A DNA stretch of 6,846 nt. Source: Hyphomicrobiales bacterium. Lineage in GTDB: Bacteria > Pseudomonadota > Alphaproteobacteria > Rhizobiales > Devosiaceae. Positions 5,222 through 6,846 of this stretch are shown piece after piece (position 1 is the stretch's first letter; each line of letters opens with the position of its first letter). The DNA lies in assembly GCA_026989045.1 (NCBI GenBank), contig JALSJY010000006.1, forward strand, positions 1-6,846. The letters are read 5' to 3'. The notes under the pieces were generated by a model that made no database searches, was not told the DNA's origin, and was given only the letters and a program-made list of their open reading frames with translations. A program made the position numbers and the translations under genes.

Positions 5222-6199
5222 TTTCTTGTATTCACTAAGTTTTTCCAGTAGTTCTTTTCTTGTTGTAGGAATAACATCATTATCATTAATGATAAAATCC
5301 ATATTGCAGCTTGTAACTCCTGGACTATACGACCAAGGTTTTTCAAAATCCGCATCTTCTTCAGGACGCAGAAACTGGCATGTACCCGATTGCGCTCCAT
5401 TTGCAATTTTCAATGCTGAAACAACATTGGTTATCGACATTGAAACCAATTGAATAAGCAAGGCAACTTTTTCCACTTTCCAATTTATTGAAGTTCTTTT
5501 AGACCTTATGCTTCTATTTTTCTTTAACGCCCCTACAGATTCAATTTTAAAAAATGTAGATCCATGTTCGGACGAGCCTATCATTTTCATTTCGTCATTG
5601 GGTGGAGCTACTCCGTATTCATGCTCTAACCCTACAGCTAGAGAAAAGCCACCAGAACGAACTCTAAAACCATGTTTGATACTGTTGTACTCATCAACAT
5701 GATTCATATCAATAAATTCATGAGCTAATTTTTGCCACAGCGAGGAAAATAATTTTATTGTTTGTGCGTTTCTCTCGGTATCAGGCTTGTAGCACTGGAA
5801 AATCAATTTTGAAACGGATTTCCATGACACCTGCTCTATATTTAGCTTTGTATGGAGTTCATTGCGATAGCCGCCAATATTTTTAACTAACTGACGTAAT
5901 TCTTTGTTTGAACATTTTGCTATCCAAGCATAAGCACAATTCGGGGCTTGAATATATGCCCCCAATAATGAAAACATAGTTTCCATTGCGTGATGCAGTG
6001 TTGCTCTAAGTGCAATGGCGGCTCTTTTTTCATCCTCCGATTCGATATGCACATCAAGCAAATAATCAAAATATTTTGTATCGATACCTTCGAGAAATTC
6101 ACTATTTCTTTCAGCTATATCAATTTCCCAGATACAATATGGCTCTTCATTTACGATAAATATTGAATTTTGCACCATATATTCCACTTTGAAAGCTAA
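5110..6199 (-). mobile_element. Gene cassette: single gene of unknown function
   Basis: This is a complete 1090-base cassette that begins TTAGCT and carries R'' AGCTAAC. The leader is only about 21 bases, and the stop codon of its one gene lies inside R''. Confidence 0.92.
5216..6178 (-). CDS. Uncharacterised cassette-encoded protein
   Basis: The product is 320 residues from the ATG at 6178, not recognised. A GTG at 6187 in the same frame would add three residues; neither start has a strong ribosome binding site, although GTGGA lies four bases before the ATG. No signal peptide or clear membrane helix is seen, so it is probably cytoplasmic. The N-terminal half looks alpha-helical, with RATLHHAMETMFSLLG (about residues 58-73) and GGYRNELH (103-110). 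A compact conserved-looking patch, DEYNSIKHGFR (about 162-172), is the most likely functional site. The C-terminal part has FLRPEEDADFEKPW (about 269-282). The RNELH and KHG patches recall HEPN-like motifs, but spacing does not fit well and I do not assign that family. Its TAA is formed by the attC R'' sequence AGCTAAC. Confidence 0.82.
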   Translation of the reverse strand: MVQNSIFIVNEEPYCIWEIDIAERNSEFLEGIDTKYFDYLLDVHIESEDEKRAAIALRATLHHAMETMFSLLGAYIQAPNCAYAWIAKCSNKELRQLVKNIGGYRNELHTKLNIEQVSWKSVSKLIFQCYKPDTERNAQTIKLFSSLWQKLAHEFIDMNHVDEYNSIKHGFRVRSGGFSLAVGLEHEYGVAPPNDEMKMIGSSEHGSTFFKIESVGALKKNRSIRSKRTSINWKVEKVALLIQLVSMSITNVVSALKIANGAQSGTCQFLRPEEDADFEKPWSYSPGVTSCNMDFIINDNDVIPTTRKELLEKLSEYKKS

Positions 6200-6257
6200 C
6201 GGTTAAGCTGTGGGGCGCGCAGCGCAGCGGAGCGTCCCAACCAGCGCATGGTTAGAT
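6194..6257 (-). other. Short attC recombination site
   Basis: This 64-base site reads on the minus strand from R'' ATCTAAC to R' GTTAGCT. R'' is the complement of GTTAGAT at 6541-6547, the core opening the same cassette. The short GC-rich stem pairs GGGACGC with GCGCCCC (one mismatch) and CGCTG with CAGCT. It is about the size of the '59-base elements' seen with resistance cassettes and is unlike the longer sites in the rest of the window. Confidence 0.88.
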
Positions 6258-6546
6258 TGAACAATGCTGCACTCTTACCGCACACACCCAAATATCCTTA
6301 CCCCGCCAACAGCAGAACCTGCCTTTGGCACTTGCCTGCCGAAGCTGTGCAGTGTTGCCGCAACCCCCAGCGAAATGCGCCGCCTTGAAGACTTGATGCT
6401 ACTACATGCCTTTGCTACGGGCACTTCATTTTACAAACTGCGGCTGTATATGCGGGGCATTTTGCCCAACGCCAATTGGCAAGCATTGTGATACATCAGA
6501 GCCATGCCAACGTATGGCGTAATAACAATAAAACCAAATAATCTAA
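6200..6546 (-). mobile_element. Short gene cassette without a clear forward gene
   Basis: This is a complete 347-base cassette that begins TTAGAT and carries R'' ATCTAAC. On the minus strand the best frame from the ATG near 6505 gives only 24 codons before a TAA. It then stays open in the same frame for about 50 more codons, so it could be an interrupted gene. The plus strand has a 75-residue frame. The DNA is visibly more GC-rich than the symporter and TIR-caspase cassettes. It may be non-coding, encode a reversed gene, or carry a promoter or small RNA. Confidence 0.85.
6264..6491 (+). CDS. Doubtful reverse-oriented small ORF
   Basis: This is a 75-residue frame opposite to every other gene here. 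The ATG lies seven bases after the attC R'' at 6251-6257 and has no ribosome binding site. The predicted product is not hydrophobic overall. It has a proline-rich start (ILTPPTAEPAFG, about residues 11-22) and a helix-like middle (PSEMRRLEDLMLLHAF, about 35-50). Codon use is varied and not clearly random. It fills most of the cassette between the two attC sites, which favours a real gene slightly; the lack of a ribosome binding site and the reversed orientation argue against it. No function can be offered. Confidence 0.28.
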   Translation: MLHSYRTHPNILTPPTAEPAFGTCLPKLCSVAATPSEMRRLEDLMLLHAFATGTSFYKLRLYMRGILPNANWQAL

Positions 6547-6670
6547 CGCTTTGCATAAGGGGCCGCCGGGAATAAAACCCTTGTGCTTGCCATACCGACA
6601 AAACCCAAAAACCCCGACCAGCTCAAATTCAACGCCGCAGTAGGCGGTCCCTTTGATGCAATTGTTAGAT
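6541..6670 (-). other. Long attC recombination site
   Basis: This 130-base site reads on the minus strand from R'' ATCTAAC to R' AGC-GTTAGAT. The outer arms on the plus strand are TTGCATAAGGGGCCGCC and GGCGGTCCCTTTGATGCAA, which pair with two mismatches and one extra base in the right arm. The central 75 or so bases form a long variable end with little obvious pairing. The cassette that owns it runs off the window, so its matching start, predicted to be TTAGAT, cannot be checked. Confidence 0.88.
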
Positions 6671-6846
6671 CAGGCAATATGACTATTGCCCCTCAAACTC
6701 AACGCCACCGCCTGACCATAAAACCCGAATATAGCACAAAACCTGGACGCCATTCCTAACTGGATGCCACTAATAAACGGACAAATAACCTCATAAAATT
6801 GCCGTTTCGATTCATTCCAGATTGGATGCTCGTAAATTGCCGATAG
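6547..6846 (-). mobile_element. 3' part of a truncated gene cassette
   Basis: This is the end of the cassette nearest the integrase side, comprising its attC and the last 176 bases of its body. The 5' border lies outside the window. Confidence 0.8.
6670..6846 (-). CDS. Partial ORF of unknown function, 5' end outside the window
   Basis: Entering from the right edge, one minus-strand frame is open for 58 codons and ends in a TGA whose last base overlaps the R'' box of the attC. That is where cassette genes in this window typically end. The visible residues start LSAIYEHPIWNE and include a moderately hydrophobic stretch (FCAIFGFYGQAVAL). No domain is recognised. A shorter frame starting at an ATG near 6815 competes with it, so coding status is moderate. 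It could also be non-coding leader sequence that is open by chance. Confidence 0.42.
   Translation of the reverse strand, partial: LSAIYEHPIWNESKRQFYEVICPFISGIQLGMASRFCAIFGFYGQAVALSLRGNSHIA

Noticed and set aside
5209..5406. Minus-strand open frame overlapping the 320-residue gene
   Set aside because: It is a different frame of a longer well-formed gene and runs into the attC.
5216..6178. HEPN-type RNase assignment for the 320-residue protein
   Set aside because: The Arg-to-His spacing in YRNELH and the YNSIKHGFR patch do not fit the usual R-x4-6-H motif well, and no partner nucleotidyltransferase is nearby.

Overview
The window is a stretch of an integron gene-cassette array, most likely from a gammaproteobacterium (inferred from gene content and attC style; the genus cannot be named). 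Six attC recombination sites sit at 100-187, 967-1053, 2461-2559, 5104-5221, 6194-6257 and 6541-6670. They delimit five complete cassettes plus a piece of one more at each edge. Every confident gene reads on the minus strand, as does the array: each attC read on the minus strand ends in a GTTRRRY-like core, usually preceded by GGC or AGC. The integrase and attI would therefore lie beyond the right edge. The first seven bases of each attC (R'') are the exact reverse complement of the core at the start of the same cassette, for all five complete cassettes. This fixes the cassette borders to the base.

From the attI-proximal (right) end to the left the layout is as follows. (1) A truncated cassette at 6547-6846 has an open frame running off the edge. 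(2) A short cassette at 6200-6546 has no convincing forward gene and one doubtful 75-residue reverse ORF. (3) The cassette at 5110-6199 encodes one unrecognised protein of about 320 residues. (4) A large cassette at 2467-5109 holds three co-oriented genes: a sodium:solute-symporter-family protein, a small membrane protein and a small soluble protein. (5) The cassette at 973-2466 holds a two-gene operon of a TIR-like protein and a caspase-like protease. (6) The cassette at 106-972 encodes an exported HExxH zinc metallopeptidase. (7) The left edge holds the leader of a further cassette.

The most notable content is the TIR plus caspase pair. It has the gene content of type IV Thoeris anti-phage immunity, in which a TIR enzyme makes a cyclic ADP-ribose signal (N7-cADPR) that switches on a caspase-like protease. 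Here the complete pair is packed between two attC sites and so is potentially movable as one unit. The symporter operon is the best candidate for something undescribed, because a three-gene transporter module is unusual cargo for a cassette. No tRNA, rRNA, CRISPR array, transposase or integrase gene is visible. Non-coding DNA is almost entirely attC sequence plus short leaders of 21-54 bases, so expression probably depends on upstream transcription or on promoters I cannot identify.
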